Shown here: piece by piece, positions 44,480 through 55,187 of the stretch
Layout of the letters: each line of letters begins with the position of its first letter
Numbering within the stretch: position 1 is the first letter of the stretch
Source of the DNA: Plantago major
Lineage: Eukaryota; Streptophyta; Magnoliopsida; Lamiales; Plantaginaceae
Length of the DNA: 64,000 nt
Reading direction: 5' to 3'
Assembly (NCBI GenBank): GCA_026545765.1
Contig: JAIFAC010000009.1
Coordinates: 310,001 to 374,000, forward strand
The notes under the pieces: model-generated
The model's input: the letters and a program-made list of their open reading frames with translations, nothing else
Told to the model about the DNA's origin: nothing
Databases searched by the model: none
Position numbers and translations under genes: made by a program

Positions 44480-45775
44480 CTATGCCATAACCCTTCCTCC
44501 CGAATGATTCCCGCAACTTCCTAAGTGGATTTCCTTCATTACCATGTCAGCCTCCGGGGGGTCAAGGCATCGCAAGTGAGTTCCATCGTAAGATTTTCGA
44601 TAGAGATCAGTTCCGGAGAGGAAGTAACGTTGTGCCCTTCGTTGTACCCTTCTTGAGTCGGTTGGTCCCGGGGGTAAGGCCCCATCTTGCAGGTATCGTA
44701 TGATATCGCTCATCCAGTTGGTTTTGTTTGTGATATTTATGTTAGCCATTTGTTTTAAGGTGGCGATGGCAGATTCATTGGCTGTCGTTAGGACTACCGG
44801 ACGGGTATCAATGGCTCCAGAGGCCATAGCCCATTTGGACAGGCTATCTGCTATAATGTTATTGGTTCGCCCGATTTTCACCAAAGAGAATATGTCAAAT
44901 GTTTTTTCCCAGTCTTTCACTACTTTTAGGTATTTTTTCATTGAGGCGCTTTTGGTTGTGAATTTTCCCGAATATTGTTCTATGACTAGTTGGGAGTCTG
45001 AGTAGGCGTGGAGTTTTTTGGCCATCACGGATTTAGACATTCTCATCCCTGCTATCAATGCTTCATATTCGGTTTCATTATTGGTGACTGGGAATGTCAG
45101 GCGTATAGCATATTCCATTTGTGCTTTCTCAGGACTGATCAGCAAGAGTCCCGTTCCTCCAGCGTGAGCGGCCGATGATCCGTCCACATACAGTTCCCAG
45201 ATGTCCTCGTTTTGACCAAGCTCCATTGGGGTAAAGGCCACTTGTTGGGTATTTTCATGTTTTTGGGCGGTCACGGGTGGTTCTCCTTCGGGGGGTGGAG
45301 GTAGGTTGAGATTTTGTTTTTCCGCTAGAATCCATTCTGCCACAGGGTCGGTCTCGAGGTTTTCTCCGGACCCTGTATTTGTTATGGTTATGGCGAGCGT
45401 AAAAACTTTACTTCCGGGTGGATCACGTGTGGAGGTCGGAGTTTGGTTATCTCTTATTGTTAGTGTCTCCGTGCTTCCAGGGTATTCGGCTAGGAAGTCG
45501 GCCAAGACTTGTGCTTTCTTGGCGGATGGAGCTAGATACTCGATTGTGTGATCTCCGAGGTCTACTGTCCATTTGGCTAATCTTCCTGATTTGGATGCAT
45601 CCCTCAAGACCTGCTTCAGTGGCTGATTGGTGAGAACTACTATTTTGTGCGATCGGAAGTATGGCTTTAGTTTTCTCGAAGCTTCCATTAAGCAGTAGGC
45701 ATATTTCTCGATCTCCGTGTAGTTCTTTATGGCTGTTCCCAGTACTTTGCTTAGGTAGTACTGGTAGGTGCTCAT
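44480..45775 (-). pseudogene. Tat-type RNase H and integrase zinc domain
   Basis: The 431-codon frame starts in the connection domain (YCLMEASRKLKPYF, APSAKKAQVLADFLAEYPG). It then holds an RNase H (ELYVDGSSAAHAGGTG, NNETEYEALIAGM, YSDSQLVIEQ, NNIIADSLSKWA), whose acidic residues are kept. It ends in the HHCC-like segment before integrase (HLRCLDPPEADMVMKEIHLG, SCGNHSGG). Two RNase H-like stretches in one polyprotein are usual for Tat elements. Confidence 0.85.
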
Positions 45776-45998
45776 TCTTTTGTATACGTACTAGGACCGA
45801 ACTTACCACTTCTGGAGTAACGACGAGGTAAACATATAACGGTTCTCCTTCTTCGGGTTTGGAAAGGAGGGGCAGGGAGGATAGGTAGTGCTTTAGGTTC
45901 TCGAAGGCTTCTCTGCACTCAGAGTTCCACTCAAAATGGTCGGATTTTCTCAAGATCTTGAAGAATGAATCGGCTAAGGGAAATCGCTTTTCCCACAA
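45447..45998 (-). pseudogene. Reverse transcriptase C-terminus, frameshifted
   Basis: The frame gives FFKILRKSDHFEWNSECREAF, LKHYLSSLPLLSKPEEGEPLYVYL and VSSVLVRIQKNEHLPV. This is the thumb/connection part that should follow 46021 directly. A short gap with a stop divides it from the reverse transcriptase, and a frameshift at about 45770 divides it from the RNase H frame. Codons after about 45770 in this frame are spurious. Confidence 0.75.
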
Positions 45999-46020
45999 GT
46001 CTTTGGACGTCTCTTAGTTT

Positions 46021-46839
46021 CTATGGATGAGGGAGTTCGAGTATGGCTTTTATCTTTTCTGGGTTGGCCTCGATTCCTCTTTGTGTGACCATGTACCCTA
46101 AGAATTTTCCTCCTGTAACACCGAATGTGCATTTAGCCGGGTTGAGCTTCATGCCATATTTTCTTACTATGGTAAAACATCTTTCCAGGTGTCGGATATG
46201 ATCGGTGGATTCTTTGCTTTTTACCAGAATGTTGTCCACATACACCTCCATTGATTTGCCCAACTCTTCTCTGAACATGTGATTCATTAGTCGTTGATAT
46301 GTTGCTCCTGCGTTTCGTAGTCCGAATGGCATGACTCTGAAACAATAAACTCCGCCTGTTGTGATGAAGGCGGTTTTTTCTATGTCATGTTCTGCCATCT
46401 TGATCTGGTAGAATCCTTGGAAGGCAGCCATAAAGCTCAGCAGTGCACATCCTGCAGTGGAGTCTACTAGTTGATCGATCCTTGGGAGAGGATATGGGTC
46501 TTTTGGCCAAAAGCGGTTGAGGCTGGTAAAGTCATTACACATTCTCCACTTCCCCGGACTCTTTTCGACTAGGACCACGTTGCATATCCAGTCTGAGTAG
46601 TGACCTTCTTGAATATGTCCTGCTTTGAGAAGTCGTTCAACTTCTTCCACAATGATTTTATTGTGGATGGGGCCATGGTCTCTTTTCTTTTGACGGATGG
46701 GCCTGACATTGGGGTCCACGTTGAGTTCGTGAACCATAACACGGGGATCAATTCCGGTTAAGTCCTTAGTGCTCCATGCGAAGACATCGGCATTTTCTGT
46801 AAGGAAGGCCGTCATTTTGAGGGTTGTCTCAGCATCCAT
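46021..46839 (-). pseudogene. Tat-type gypsy reverse transcriptase with lost catalytic residues
   Basis: The 272 codons cover ADVFAWSTKDLTGIDP, LLKAGHIQEGHYSDWICNVV, GKWRMCNDFTSLN, GCALLSFMAAFQGFYQI, TTGGVYCFRVMPFGLRNAGATYQRL, MEVYVDNILVKSK and GKFLGYMVTQRGIEANPEK. This is a Ty3/gypsy reverse transcriptase. The first catalytic Asp (FMDAF) is Ala here, at 46428-46426. The second Asp of YVDD is Asn, at 46233-46231. With either change alone the enzyme would be dead. Confidence 0.85.
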
Positions 46840-47190
46840 CTTCGAGCCGATTTTTGTGGTTTTTTCTGGACTTCTATTATCGGGATTTCCAGGACTTCTT
46901 CACGAGGTGCTATCCGGTTTTCATGAAGGAAACTTTTGGTCGGGGTTTCCCCTGGAGGTTCTGATGGGGATGACTTTGTACTTCTCGATCTGGTCATCCC
47001 CTTCTTTTGGGATGGCAGCACTTTTCTTTTTCTCTATGCCCATTTTTAGCCAATTTACCCGTTCTCCCAAGGGTTTTTCCTTTCTTGGATTGCGAATTTT
47101 CTCTTGTATAAAGAGACATTGCCTCTTTGCTTTCATGTTAGATTCTTCTCTTCTAATATCTTGTTCCCTTTGATAGGGTCGGGAAGCTCT
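46840..47190 (-). other. Protease-reverse transcriptase linker, broken
   Basis: Minus frames here are short and charged (Lys/Glu/Pro-rich, for example EPPGETPTKSFLHENRIAPR). They match no domain but sit where Tat polyproteins have a variable linker. The plus ORF at 46769-47173 is a shadow. Confidence 0.45.
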
Positions 47191-48645
47191 TCAGGTGGAG
47201 AGAGTGTAACATTCCCACCCTTGTCGCCGATCTCCACTAATGGTTTCGATCCCTGCTTCGGTTGGGAACTTCATTTTGAGATGGAAGGTCGACACCACTA
47301 CTTTGAATTGATTTAGTGCTGGTCTTCCTAGGATGATGTTATAGTCACAATCTGCATCTGTGATGACGAAGGGTACCTGCTTGGTGACACGGAATGGCAT
47401 TTTACCAAGGGAAAGTGATAGATATAGAACTCCTCTTGGTCTGACTCTTGATCCACCGAAGCCTACGAGGTCCGTTGTTACAGGAATCATTCCTCTCAAA
47501 CTCATTTCCATCTTTCTCACCGTACTCATAAAGAGGATATTGGAGGAAGCTCCTATATCGATGAGTACTTTGGTCATCTCATAACCTGCAATGTCTACCT
47601 CTATTACCAATGGAACATCGGGGTCGTGGTTTAATCCTTCACCTTGGCATGGAGGTGGGGCTTCAGATTCATCGAAGGTAATGACATTGGTGCCAGGTTT
47701 TATCATGTTCACAGATCTTTCATCTGATTTCTGAAGTGATTGGGTCGTCGCTTCACGAGCGTTACGGCTATCCCTTCCTGTCGTTCCTCCTGCGATGCTA
47801 AGTATCCTCCCATAAATGACAGGGTTCTCTTCTACATATGCTGGTTGTGTTCCTATGTAGGCTACCCTCCTTGTTCCTTGGTTTAAACTGGGAGATCTCC
47901 GATTCTCTTGCTGTCTTCTGGGGCTGAGGGATCTCCTAGTTCTTTGTCTATTAGGACTTGGTGGTCTAGGCAAGGCTGAGATCCTTCTAGGGCTCAGTGA
48001 TTGGCATATGTCTGGGTGTCGTTGGTTGTTTCCACCCTGATATGGACCGGATCTTCGGGGAGAGTTATTCCTGCGCTCTTTTGTGTTTTGCTGATTTTGG
48101 GATGTGTTCCCCTGTTCCTGATTCCGTCGGTTATCCTCATCGGCTCGTTTTATGATGTACTCTTGTAGGTAGACCATTTCGATCAGTCGCTGGATTTCTT
48201 GTCTGAGATGTGTGCATTTCCCAGTTGAGTGTCCCACCTGTCTGTGAAAGTGGCAATACTCATTTGAGTTTCTGGTAAACCTTGTTTCTCTGTGTTTGGC
48301 CGGCCATTCGAAAGGGACTCCTTTACTTTGCATGATGGTGAGGATTTGTTCCTTGGGAGCCTTCAGGTCTGAATAGTTTATGTAAAGCTTCCGAGGTGAC
48401 CTTCTTCTTTCCTCAATACGTCCCCTTCTGTCTCCCTTTCTTTTCTGCTCAAAGTGTTGATTTCCCAACGTAGGATTATCCTGTACAGGTTTGGCATTCT
48501 TGATCTCGGCCCTTACCACCATTTTTTCATGAGTCTCATTTGTACTTAGGAATTTTTCGACCATGTCGGTGAGTTCCCGTTCGTTGGTTATGACTGCATC
48601 AATAAGCTTGGAACGAAACGAAGCATTATTGTTATTTCCGGCCAT
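47191..48645 (-). pseudogene. Gag C-terminus and aspartic protease, Tat-type element
   Basis: The 484-codon frame begins at the end of gag (LIDAVITNERELTDMVEKFL). It holds one zinc-knuckle-like segment (YCHFHRQVGHSTGKCTHLRQEI), a basic Arg/Ser/Pro-rich stretch (residues about 190-290) and a retropepsin fold (PLVIEVDIAGYEMTKVLIDIG, ASSNILF, YNIILGRPALNQF). The protease signature DTG is DIG here (codon 47556-47554, Thr to Ile), which should reduce or abolish activity. Confidence 0.8.
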
Positions 48646-48649
48646 GTGG

Positions 48650-49186
48650 ATAATTCGTTATTTAATGGGGGTGTTGCTCTACCTTTGCCGAGGCTTGCTC
48701 GAATCTCTTCACGAAGGATCTCAGACTTTCGTGTTCTTTCTGTATGATTTCCGCTAGATAGCTAACAGGTCGAGCTGTTTCTAGAAGATTTTCGAATTTT
48801 AGTGGGAATTTTGTTTGCAAGTGGTCCCATGACATGATGGAATCCGGTCGGAGTTGTTTCCACTAAGTCATTGCAGGTCCAAAGAAGGTATTGGGCAATA
48901 ATTGGGCCTTTACGTTGTCGGGTATGCCCATAACCCCTAGGGAGGCTTCAAAACGAATTCGGTGATCGATGGGACATGAATTTCCATCAAATGTTTCTTT
49001 GGATGTGGGTGGATTTCTTCCCAGAGGTAGTTCCGTTCTCCTGATTGCTAAACACAGAGGATTTACATTCCGGCCATATTTGATAATGTCCCTGGCTTGA
49101 GTGAGTGACTCTAATTTTGATCGTTCTAGGTCCAGGGCTGCCTCATGAATTCGGACTTGTTCTTTAATTTGTTCTGTTTCGTTCAT
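48650..49186 (-). pseudogene. Gag core, Tat-type element
   Basis: The frame 49186-48863 reads LERSKLESLTQARDIIKYG, then DHRIRFEASLGVMGIPDNVKA, and stops with TAG at 48865-48863 inside the motif 'A..WF/WKQL'. Beyond it the same frame gives DSIMSWDHLQTKF, FVKRFEQASAKVEQ, typical of Retrotrans_gag. The protein would assemble the virus-like particle. Confidence 0.7.
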
Positions 49187-50117
49187 GGGTGATTCCTGCT
49201 GGTGACCTCTCTCAGATCTGGACCGGGTTCTTTCTCTTCGTCTTTCCTGGTTTCTCCCCCTTCTCCTATAGCGTTCTTCTTCCTCACTTACTTCGTCCAG
49301 AGTAAGTGATCTGTTCCCCCTGTGGTTTCGTCTATAGGTGCCTGGTGGTGTGTCCCCCCGGTATCCGCTGAGGGTTTCCTGGTCGGTGTGTTCATCATGA
49401 TATCGACCTCTTCTGTCGTAGTTTCGTGGGCGTCGACCTCTTATAGAGATCCGGGAAGCAGTGGGGTCACGAAGGTTCCTACCTTCGACTCCCCTATTTT
49501 CCCCCCTACTCCCCTGGTTAATGCGAGCCCGGTTATCTAATACATTTCTAAGATCCTCCGGAGCTCGTCTGCTTGTTGCTTTGATGTTTTCAGATCGATC
49601 AGTATTTCATGAATACGGAGGTCCACTGGATTCGACCACGTGGTCTGCCACTTCTTGTGCTTGTGGTTGAATCTGGATGGGGTATACTGGAGCCTCGATT
49701 AAGGGTATGCCCCTAGGATTGGGTGGTTGGGTTCTTAGTTGTAGAGCTGCTTGTAAGAGTTGGATTTGTGCTTCGTTGAACCCGGCTAGTATTCCATCGG
49801 TTGTTACGTGAGCTACGTTCACTATGATTGGTATGATTGGTGCCTGAGGCGGATCTAGTGGCGGGGGTGGGGCTTGTCCTACCATTCTTTCGGAGTTGGA
49901 GATGGAGGCCTCATTTCCATATCTTTCGCCGTGTTCATAAACAACCCTATTTTCCCCAGAATTTCTGTTTCCACCAGAGGCCTATTGTTGGTGTTGGGAA
50001 GAGGGTCCGTTGGTGGAGGTTTGTAGACCGGGGATGGGCAGAGGTAGCCTTCTTTGTCTGTCTCCTGGATGGTGCCATGGCTTTTTGTACTAGGGATTCC
50101 CACAGACGGTGCCAATA
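49187..50117 (-). pseudogene. Gag N-terminal region and primer-binding site
   Basis: Frames 49885-49607 (PPPPLDPPQAPIIPII, GILAGFNEAQIQLLQAALQ) and 50100-49879 are Pro-rich and likely encode the gag N-terminus, with frameshifts. Between the LTR at 50118 and the coding part the minus strand reads TATTGGCACCGTCTGTGGG. This fits a primer-binding site starting TGG, two bases inside the LTR; I could not assign the tRNA. The stretch 49187-49600 encodes an Arg/Ser/Asp-rich linker in broken frames. Confidence 0.55.
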
Positions 50118-50890
50118 TGATGTGGTGTAAATCTGGATTAGTCAAAGTCTTGGTCAAAGTCAGAAAGAGTCCGCGAGAACGTAAATTGGTTGCTTGCTAA
50201 ATCGTCTAGCCTTAGTTCGAAGTCCGTCCACAGGATAGGGTTCGGCAAGGAAATTAACCGTTAGTATGATCAATTAATGGTGGGGGTCCGTCAGATTGTT
50301 TATACCGTTCCTCAGAGATGGTCCGACAGATTGGGATGGGTGCTTGTCCTACAATGTAAAAAACGAAGGGGTTAGACCCTTTTGGGCCGGCCTACCTTAG
50401 ACAGTCCGGGCTAAGATTCAATTGGTTAGGAGGCGGATCAAGCTGGGGCTCGGACCTCGAAACCTAGAGAGTGGATTAAAAAGAAGTTGTGTGTACCTTA
50501 ATGAGGAGTAAATGCTCTCTATTTATAGTATTGAGCTCTGGGGACAAACACTCTGACATCCCGGAGCATTGTCGGCTTAGTGGTAGGTTGACACGTGGTC
50601 CCGGAGATAGGTGGCGCGTTGTGCCCTCTATTTATAGTATTGAGCTACAGACGGACATACACCATCGACGGACTCATTTGTTATGTTTGCCTGGATGTGA
50701 CAGTCTCTCTGGAGAACGAAAACGTTCGTGGTGAGGAATGTGGGAGGTAGGACTGTCCCACCAATTCACTATGGGGATTTTATCTTAATGCCGGACCAGA
50801 GCTCCAGCAGACGAACTCTTAGTAAGGTTTCCTGCATAGATCGTATTTAAATCGTCTTAGTTCAGTAAGAGTTGTAGGCGGACTCATATG
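50118..50890 (-). mobile_element. 5' LTR of the Tat-type gypsy element
   Basis: It starts TGATGTGGTG and matches 36589-37395. It lacks about nine bases at its outer end (GACTCATATG runs straight into host LTR sequence). At 50624-50646 a second copy of the CTCTATTTATAGTATTGAGCT block (first at about 50517-50537) replaces the sequence found at 37094-37131 in the other LTR. Confidence 0.85.
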
Positions 50891-51951
50891 AAAAATAACA
50901 CAGAAAAGATTATCCAAAATAAATAGGTCAAGTTGGGGCTTGAAACCTTAACCTCTAAGAAACAGTTTCTAATCTCTGGCCACTCGGCGAGGATGTATTT
51001 TGCTAACAATGTTGCACAGGAAACGTTTTAATCGACAAACGAGATCTTAACATATAGATACCAAAAATAGCAAATAAACATGCATAAGCTGGAGTCTAAA
51101 CCTAGACCTCTGATAAACAGTAACAAGAATAAGCAGACCAATCAGAGACAAGTACTGATTGTTAACAAGGATTACGACACAAAGATCAAAAAGAAAGCAG
51201 CGCGCAAAGAAGGAACAGAAAATATAGAAATAGAGCAAAAAAATACCATGAACACGAAAATATAGAAAATATGGGAACACAAAAAGAAAACAGAGCACAA
51301 AAATACAGAAAACAGGGCATGCGCGAAACAAGTAGAAAACCAGCAACCTTCAAGACTTGTATGAGTAAGAAATAACATGAACACGCAAACGAAACCCCCC
51401 AGAACTAAGTTACGAGAAAGAAAACAAGGAATCCGTGCTTACCGAAAGCAAACTAGAACGCGGTCGAAACGAACCGAAGCTCCCTAGCCTTTCCAACTGA
51501 TTCTACGTAGAAGCCAAGAACAGCGTTCTTGAGTCAGAAAGAGAGTTACGGATGAAGAAAACATAATCTAAGGATGAAAACTTACCGAACGGAATTGACT
51601 GGGCGATGAACGGAGTGTTTGAAGGAGAACAAAGAAAAAGAGGCGAAGATGATGAATGACTTCGGATTTTCTGACTGCTAGGTTTAGGTAGAAGGATGCT
51701 TGAGAGTTCTGGAGATTGATTTTGTATAAATAAAGGCGAAGAAGAAGGAATGGAAAACGGAAAGCGAGTAGAATTTGATAAGAAAAAGGAACTGAATCCA
51801 GCCGACTTGGACTCTAAACAACAGGTAATTAACTAATTAATTACTTAATAATGAATGTAATTAATTAATTACCTTTCATTTGCAAGGTAAAAATGTAGAA
51901 CGAAAGGAATAAAATTAAAATAAAGATTGGACGAAAAATTGGGGTTTTACA
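50891..51951 (-). mobile_element. 5' LTR of the large-LTR element, second part
   Basis: It continues the LTR interrupted at 36588, collinear with 31970-32959 (gattatccaaaataaatagg at the start, GGGGTTTTACA at the end). It differs from the left LTR by substitutions and a small insertion near 51220-51290. Confidence 0.85.
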
Positions 51952-52044
51952 CTATCCCCCTTAAAGGAATTTGGTCCCCAAATTCTCACCTTAAGAATCG
52001 AAGAGCTCGGGATACTGACTCCGCATAAAAATTGGGGTTTTACA
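51952..52044 (-). mobile_element. Extra terminal fragment: internal 5' piece plus 14 bp of LTR end
   Basis: After the LTR end at 51951, the sequence repeats the first 79 bases of the internal region as at 32960-33038 (ctatcccccttaaagg...ccgcataaaa). It then ends with attggggttttaca, the last 14 bases of the LTR. The target-site copy CTCTA follows directly. Confidence 0.8.
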
Positions 52045-53127
52045 CTCTATATGGACTGAAACAGGCTCCAAGAGCATGGTATGATACTTTAGCCAAGTAC
52101 TTGCTGACTAGTGGTTTTAAGAAAGGAGAAGTTGACAAAACTCTCTTCACACATAACCATAATGGGAAACTACTTTTGGTTCAGATATATTTGGATGATA
52201 TCATCTTTGGATCAAAAGACAAGCAACTTTGTGAATACTTTGCCCAGCTCATGAAAAGTAAATTTGAAATGAGTATGATGGGAAAAATGAATTATTTACT
52301 AGGATTGCAAGTCAAACAACTCAATGATGGAATCTTCATTAGTCAAACAAAGTATGCTAAGGACAAGTTTGGTGTTAAGCCTTCTGAAAAGAATGCTAAA
52401 ATACACATGAGCATTGGAACCAAGATGAGCTATATTCAAGATGACAAAAGTGTTAAAGAACACGAATACAGAAAGCTCATTGGTTCACTATTGTACATCA
52501 CAACAAGTAGACCAGATATTCAATTTGCAGTTGGAGTATGTGCAAGGTTTCAATCAAATCCTATGATGTCACATTACAACATTGCAATGAAGATTATGAA
52601 GTATGTCAAAGTTACAATGGAAGTTGGATTATGGTATCCAAAAGATAGTGGATTGAAATTGGTAGGTTACTCAGATGCTGACTTTGCTGGATCACAACTT
52701 GATAGAAAGAGCACTTCAGGAACATGTCAATTCCTTAGCTCTAGATTGATATCTTGGTTCAGCAAGAAACAAAATTCAATTGCCACTTCAACCACTGAAG
52801 CAGAGTATATTGCTGCTGGGTCTTGTGCTTCACAAATATTGTGGATACAATAACTCAGAGATTATGAACTCAATGAAGTAAAGACTCCAATATTTTGTGA
52901 CAACACAAGTGCTATTGCTATTACACAGAATCCCAAGTTTCATGCAAGAACAAAGCACATTGATGTTAAGACATCACTTCAAAAGAGATCATGTTGAGAA
53001 AGGCAATATAGAAATTGTCAAAAGTGGTACTGAAGACCAGCTTGCTAACATTGTCACAAAACCTCTGCAAGAAGGTAGGTTTTTGTCTCTAAGACATAGT
53101 CTTGGACTAATGACAATGCCTAACTAA
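52045..53127 (+). pseudogene. Copia reverse transcriptase C-part and RNase H, copy 2
   Basis: It resumes the gene cut at 30377: [30 protein letters not shown] (catalytic YVDD with Leu for Val), [33 protein letters not shown], then RNase H motifs GYSDADFAGSQLDRKSTSG, TTEAEYIAAGSCA. A TAA follows LWIQ at about 52852. A one-base insertion in the HIDVRHHF block (about 52970) shifts the end to the frame 52897-53127, which reads GNIEIVKSGTEDQLANIVT. It is close to copy 1 in sequence and order. Confidence 0.8.
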
Positions 53128-53260
53128 AGGAACATTCTGAGACAGGAACTCAGAAAGGTATCCTAGAAACTCTCTTAGACGGGTACTCAGAAAGGTATAC
53201 TTAGGGATTTCTGAGACGGGTACTCAGAAATACACCTAAAGGGTTTCTGAATAAGAAACA
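53126..53260 (+). repeat. Hairpin repeats after pol, copia copy 2
   Basis: Three or four units carry TTCTGAGAC-GGGTA-CTCAGAAA, an 8-bp stem with a 7-base loop. They lie right after the pol end, as in copy 1 at 25.3-25.4 kb. Confidence 0.65.
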
Positions 53261-53299
53261 ACAAAATACCAACTAGGTCTCTAAGATGGGCACTCAAGA

Positions 53300-53945
53300 C
53301 CAAACCTCACTGATGTGTTATTAATAATTTTTGAGACTAGGATTTCTGGACTTTTGATGTGTTATTAATAATTTTTATTTCATTTTGCCTAATTGTATTA
53401 TATTTTAGACTTTAATATTCATAGTAATATGGGAGTCAATCTTGTAGAAAGGTAATGGTGAAAAGTGAAGGATTTGTATTTGTCCATCACTTGTAATGTT
53501 TTAATAAGTGACTCAATACATCTGTTTGGGGACATAAGAAAGTGCATCTATATATTTGTTTTGGGTGAATAAAAGCGTCTCAATATAGCTAAATAAATGC
53601 CTCATTAGTGTTCCCAGAGTAAGCAATAATGGGGCATATGTAAGTGATGCAATATTCCTTTAGAGGCACAAATAAGTGTACTTAAAAAATTATTTACATA
53701 ATTCAAATACATGTACAAGGCGTTTATATGTGTCTCAAAATGCAATAACAAGGCATATACAAGTGTCCCGAAAGCCCATGATATAGGGGCACTTAACAAA
53801 GTGTCCCGAACTCTATTGCGACCCCTTATCTTGAGGCCCTTGTGGAGACATTTATGGAAGTGTCTCGAAATACATAAGAGTCCCGATATGGTACATATCG
53901 GGAAACTTTGCAGTGTTTGGAAATCCCTTTTCTGTTGTAGTTGTA
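53300..53945 (+). mobile_element. CACTA-type transposon end (partial)
   Basis: The right end reads CCCTTTTCTGTTGTAGT (53929-53945), the complement of a CACTACAACAGAAAAGGG-type terminus. Inside are repeated blocks of the form (a)gtgtc(t/c)cgaa and short inverted motifs (53660-53900), as in CACTA subterminal regions. I find neither a left terminus nor transposase. At the left, a 20-bp-scale direct repeat (gtgttattaataattttt) occurs at about 53316 and 53359. Confidence 0.4.
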
Positions 53946-54012
53946 GTCCGTTTGGACGTATGTAGTAAGTTTTTCGGAAGCTCTATGTAGTTTGTACTAA
54001 CTTCGTACTAAC

Positions 54013-55182
54013 TGATGTGCTCAAATTACTACTTAGAAAACAAGTAGAAAGCTGTTGTTGTAAACAGACATTGCTAACCACGGAATCGTTCGCTAAGAAA
54101 CCAATTAAGCTACCACAACGAGTTGAGAGCAAACAGTTACTTGTATACACAAATGAATGAATCGAATTTTGAATGCTTCCTAAACTAGAAATCAGATAAT
54201 GCACTGTAAAGGTTAAAAATCAATGAGACAGAGAGAAGATATCAGTTATGATCAAGTAAAGCTAATTCACTCTAGGGAAATCGTTCATACTTGTCACACG
54301 GTCGGTGTACATAAATCGATCAATCCAACCTCAACACATCGTCATTTGAATGTTTTGAACTAGAGTAATCATCGGTCGTCAATCCACGATCCTTAACAAA
54401 AAACGATTTAGAAGTTCTTGAACTAGCGAATTGGATTAATAGTTTTTATGATGATTTTGAACTAGACAAACCTATATGAACGAATCCTAACCCTAGAAGC
54501 GAATACGCAAAACCGTCACATAAATACCGTGTTCGAAGTGGTTTAGCTACTCATAGTAGAAGCAAAGATCAAAGACTTCAAAGTATTGCATATGATAAAC
54601 GCAAACATGTTGATAACTGCACGCAAGCTCATACAATTCGATAAACAATAACAACACGAATTGAAGAGATAAACGATAGAGAATTATCAAATGTTACCTG
54701 GAATTCGATATCAATCCTTCAACAATGATGAAAACCAAGCTCCAATAATGTCTCAATGTCAAAGTATGAATATGGAGCTTTTTATAAGAACTAGGTTAAA
54801 AGAAAGTCTGTAGGAATTAACCTAAATTCTAATCTAATAAGGAAAACAAAGTTGCTCGAAAAGCGTTACTTGCAATGCAAATAACCTTGCAATGAGTCTT
54901 CTTTATCATGATTATATATCCTTTCAAATCTACATGGCGAAACCTCTTTGCAGCTCCCAACTTCTGGCTTGTAAAATCTCGCCACGGCAGGACTAATCTC
55001 TCGCCGCGGCGAGCCATGCTAACCGGCTTTTCCACTTTTTGGCTAAAAATGGATAATTCCTGCAAAAAGAAAGCAAAACACTAAAGCGTAAAAAAAAACA
55101 AAAAAGACTAAAAAACTAAAGACAAAGACTCACAAAGACCGCTAAAAAGGACCAAATGAGACTCTAAATTATAGTCTCATCA
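54013..55182 (-). mobile_element. Solo LTR with 5-bp target-site duplication
   Basis: TGATGTGCTC...TAGTCTCATCA (1170 bp) is flanked by CTAAC at 54008-54012 and 55183-55187. It is related in its ends and layout to the LTRs at 5088 and 10210 but diverged. No primer-binding site or polypurine tract flanks it. It carries a palindrome CTCGCCGCGGCGAG at 55000-55013 and a half version at 54978-54990. Orientation is inferred from the related LTRs. The ORF at 54829-55065 lies inside it and is not a gene. Confidence 0.85.
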
Positions 55183-55187
55183 CTAAC

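Noticed and set aside
46769-47173. 134-codon plus ORF
   Set aside because: It is a shadow on the strand opposite to gypsy pol; composition follows the antisense of coding sequence.
50118-50890. Target-site duplication for the inner gypsy element
   Set aside because: The left flank (gcgca) is not repeated at the right; about nine bases of the LTR end are missing there, so no duplication can be claimed.
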